From the NCBI RefSeq assembly GCF_022023855.1, contig NZ_CP059452.1, forward strand, positions 303,501 to 367,500: a DNA stretch of 64,000 nt, written 5' to 3'. Positions within the stretch are counted from its first letter, which is position 1. Each line of letters begins with the position of its first letter. Below the pieces are notes generated by a model. That model was given only the letters and a program-made list of their open reading frames with translations, made no database searches and was not told the DNA's origin. Below, one piece after another: positions 61,680-64,000 of this stretch. Both the position numbers and the translations under genes were made by a program. The stretch comes from Azospirillum brasilense. Its GTDB lineage: Bacteria > Pseudomonadota > Alphaproteobacteria > Azospirillales > Azospirillaceae.

Positions 61680-62078
61680 TTAGGAGAACAGCTCCATCGT
61701 GTCGGGGACCTTGGTGGGCGTCCGCCCGGCCAGGATGGCGCTGACCACCTCGACCGCGGAGACCAGTGAGGTTTGCGAGAAGGGCTTGGGCAGGCAGCCA
61801 ACCCCGTATTCGCGCGTCGGCTCCACCTCCTCGCGGTAGGAGGTGACGAACAGGCAGGGGATGCCCAGCGCGGTCATCCGGCGGGCCGCGTCGATGCCGC
61901 TGGAGCCCTGGGCGAGATGGATGTCCACCAGGGCCAAGTCCGGCTTGACCTCCTGCGCCAGGACCAGCGCCTTTTCGCTGGTGGAAGCCGGCCCATGCAC
62001 CTCGTGCCCGGCGGATTCCAGGTAGAAGCTCTGCTCCATGGCGATGAGGACCTCGTCCTCGACGAGTAGGATCTTCAT
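61680..62078 (-). CDS. Single-domain response regulator paired with an HWE-type kinase
   Basis: This 132-residue receiver has acidic pair E8-D9, phosphoacceptor Asp in ALVDIHLAQG (about D52) and Lys in LPKPFS. It starts at ATG 62078, overlapping the kinase stop by ATGA with GGAG eight bases upstream; an earlier in-frame GTG has no ribosome site. It is the direct partner of the adjacent kinase. It has no output domain, like receivers commonly linked to HWE/HisKA_2 kinases. Confidence 0.88.
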   Translation of the reverse strand: MKILLVEDEVLIAMEQSFYLESAGHEVHGPASTSEKALVLAQEVKPDLALVDIHLAQGSSGIDAARRMTALGIPCLFVTSYREEVEPTREYGVGCLPKPFSQTSLVSAVEVVSAILAGRTPTKVPDTMELFS

Positions 62079-63964
62079 CCGTTCCACTCCGCCGCGCTGT
62101 CTTCCAGGATGGGGCCGCGTACTTCCGGCATGGTCAGCGCGATGCGGAAGGAGGTGCCCCGTTCCACCGGCATCAGCGCGACCGTCGCCCCGACCTGACC
62201 GGTCAGGCTGGTGATCAAGCGCATGCCGAGGCTGCGCGACCGGCGCATGTCGAACCCGGAGGGAAGGCCGGGTCCCTGATCGGTCACGGTCAGAGCCAGC
62301 AGGTCGCCGGCCCGGTCAAGCGACACCAGGACGTTGGCGGGCGTGGACCCGCGGTGCTTGATGGCGTTGGTGATCAGTTCGTTGGCGATCAGCCCCAGCG
62401 GTGCCGCCTGATCGATGGGCAGGTCGACGCGCTCGGCCCGCACCTCGATGGAGCCCAGCGTGTCGCCGCCCGACGCGCGGGACAGATCGGCGCACAGCTC
62501 GTTCAGGTAGCTGCCGAACTCGATGGTCTGGAACTGTTCGGTCTGGTAGAGCCGGCTGTGCACCCGCGCGATGGCATCGATGCGGCTGCGGGCGTCCTGG
62601 AAATGAACCCGCTCGGCGGCCCCCGGCAGGCTCATGGTCTGGAGCGTCAGCAGGCTGGACACGAGCTGGAGGCTGTTCTTCACCCGGTGGTTCACTTCGC
62701 GCAGCAGCGTGGACTTCTGGCCCACCAGCTTGCGCAGCGCCGCTTCCATCGACTTGATCTCGGTGACGTCGATGTGCATCAGCACCGCCCCGCCGAAGGG
62801 GCCGGCGGCCATCGGCGCGGCGAGGCAGCGGTACCAGCGCGGACCGGCATCGGACAGACCCGGATATTCGATGGAGACCGGCGCCCCGCCGCGCAGCAGG
62901 CCGCGCAGCCCCTCAATCAGCGCGTCGGCATGCTCCGCCCCGCTGCGGGTGGCGGCACAGGCTTCCAGATAGTCGTCGCCGATGGCCGAGCCGTCGCCGA
63001 GGAAACCGGCCTGCGGCCCGCTTCCCGCCCAGGCCTTGTTGACCGAGATGATGTGCCCGCCATGGTCGAGAACGGCGATGTGCGCCGGCAGCGCGTCGAG
63101 CGTGGCCTTGGTCTGCTCGGCGAGCTGGCGCATGGCGAGCGCGTTGGCCTTCAACTCCTCGCGGGTGCGGCGGCGCTCGGTGATGTCGCGCAGGACGCCG
63201 GTGATGAAGCTCCGCCCTTCCGATTCCCAGCGGGCCAGCGAGACCTCCAGGTCGATGCGGGTCCCGTCGCGCTTGCGCCCGATCAGTTCCACGGGTGCAG
63301 GGCGTCCGGCCGGGTCGCGCTCCAGCAGGCCGGACCAGTCGGGGGAGCCTTCGGCGAGGAACAGGCTGACATGCTGGCCGATCAGTTCGTTGGGCGGAAA
63401 GCCGAACTGCAGGGCCGCGGCCCCGTTGGCCCATTGCACGACGCCGCGTGTGTCGGTGGTGACGATGGCGTCAGGGGCGGTGTCCACGATGGCGCGGTAG
63501 CGAGCGTCGCGCTGCTCGCGCAGAACCCGCTCCCGGTTGACCACGGCGGTGACGTCGCTCACCTGGATCAGGCAGTAGGAGGCGTTGGCGACGGAGAAGG
63601 GACGGATCAGCACATTGTGGACCATCCGTCGCCCGTCGGCGCAGCGCAGCGGGAACAGCACCGGGTTCAGCGTGTGGGACAGGACGCTGGGCGCCCCGGT
63701 TTCCAGCACGTCGCGCACCGCGTTGTGCAGCCGCGTGTCGCGCAGGGACGGCAGGGCTTCCACCAGCTCCCGCCCGTGCATGTCGGGTTCGGGGGTGCCC
63801 GACGCCCTTTCCATCCAGCGGTTCCAGAACTGCACGCGGCCATGGCGGTCCAGCACGACGATGCCGGCGTCCATCGCGTCGAGAAGGCCGTCCAGCCAGG
63901 GCATGCGCTTAAACTCGGTCGGTTCCATCGGGCGTTCCGGAGGCGATGCGGTCGATGAATCCAT
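62075..63964 (-). CDS. Multi-PAS HWE/HisKA_2 sensor histidine kinase
   Basis: This 629-residue cytoplasmic kinase has three PAS domains (about 22-140, 150-265 and 285-400). The kinase core is of the HisKA_2/HWE class: LREVNHRVKNSLQLVSSLLTLQ with the phosphorylated His near residue 424, the N box LIANELITNAIKH, and DQGPGLP. Such kinases often serve light, redox or general stress pathways; PAS ligands cannot be named here, and no photoactive Cys (NCRFLQ motif) is seen. The ATG at 63964 has AAGGGA upstream. It is in a two-gene operon with the receiver. Confidence 0.92.
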   Translation of the reverse strand: MDSSTASPPERPMEPTEFKRMPWLDGLLDAMDAGIVVLDRHGRVQFWNRWMERASGTPEPDMHGRELVEALPSLRDTRLHNAVRDVLETGAPSVLSHTLNPVLFPLRCADGRRMVHNVLIRPFSVANASYCLIQVSDVTAVVNRERVLREQRDARYRAIVDTAPDAIVTTDTRGVVQWANGAAALQFGFPPNELIGQHVSLFLAEGSPDWSGLLERDPAGRPAPVELIGRKRDGTRIDLEVSLARWESEGRSFITGVLRDITERRRTREELKANALAMRQLAEQTKATLDALPAHIAVLDHGGHIISVNKAWAGSGPQAGFLGDGSAIGDDYLEACAATRSGAEHADALIEGLRGLLRGGAPVSIEYPGLSDAGPRWYRCLAAPMAAGPFGGAVLMHIDVTEIKSMEAALRKLVGQKSTLLREVNHRVKNSLQLVSSLLTLQTMSLPGAAERVHFQDARSRIDAIARVHSRLYQTEQFQTIEFGSYLNELCADLSRASGGDTLGSIEVRAERVDLPIDQAAPLGLIANELITNAIKHRGSTPANVLVSLDRAGDLLALTVTDQGPGLPSGFDMRRSRSLGMRLITSLTGQVGATVALMPVERGTSFRIALTMPEVRGPILEDSAAEWNG

Positions 63965-64000
63965 GGATCAGTCCCTTCAGCGACTCCAGAGACGACAGTC

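Noticed and set aside
62075..63964. LOV photoreceptor in the HWE-type kinase
   Set aside because: None of the three PAS domains contains the NCRFLQ-type motif with the flavin-linking Cys.

Overview
The window is about 64 kb of very GC-rich, densely packed bacterial DNA. Codon use, the two-component and chemoreceptor repertoire (PilZ-tailed chemoreceptors, HWE-type kinase, poly-HAMP kinase) and a rhizobial-type glp ABC operon point to an alphaproteobacterium, most likely Azospirillum or a close Rhodospirillales relative. This assignment is inferred from gene content only. No rRNA, tRNA, insertion sequence, phage gene or CRISPR array was seen.

Layout. (1) 1-8.1 kb: a truncated glycine-zipper protein, then a minus-strand signalling operon made of a receiver protein, a 1649-residue poly-HAMP hybrid kinase and a second hybrid kinase. 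(2) 8.5-11.3 kb: a pentapeptide-repeat protein, a small cytochrome c and a DUF4142 lipoprotein. (3) 11.35-15.7 kb: two divergent chemoreceptors, both with PilZ domains, one of them also carrying a globin oxygen sensor and a CZB zinc domain. (4) 15.7-17.8 kb: a prohibitin-like protein, a small membrane protein and a DUF697 membrane protein. (5) 18.0-35.7 kb: a five-gene, translationally coupled nonribosomal peptide operon. It contains a 4194-residue synthetase (A-T-C-A-T-C-A-T-C-A-T-R), a TauD-type oxygenase, two SyrD/PvdE-type half exporters and a type II thioesterase, with a readable promoter and terminator. (6) 36.0-36.9 kb: DUF3008 and DedA genes. (7) 37.0-47.2 kb: a complete glycerol/glycerol-3-phosphate operon in the order glpD-S-T-P-Q-U-V-K plus an SDR gene. 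(8) 47.2-51.3 kb: a P-loop kinase-like protein, a flavodoxin-fold reductase, citrate synthase, an aldose-1-epimerase-like protein and MarC. (9) 51.4-61.6 kb: an atypical chemosensory operon (receiver, CheC, double-tip soluble receptor, triple-CheW scaffold, CheB, HEAT protein, CheR, CheY, CheA, STAS-like). (10) 61.7-64.0 kb: a response regulator and an HWE/HisKA_2 kinase.

How the genes work together. The peptide operon appears to build an acyl- or hydroxyacyl-primed short peptide, release it by NAD(P)H reduction and export it through a two-subunit ABC transporter. The loading A domain has lost the amino-group-binding Asp, so its starter is probably not an alpha-amino acid. The glp operon imports glycerol or a related polyol, phosphorylates it with GlpK and oxidises it with GlpD. 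Its two ATPases look complementary, each lacking a motif the other keeps. The chemosensory operon has all core enzymes but replaces the usual receptor and CheW with duplicated-domain versions.
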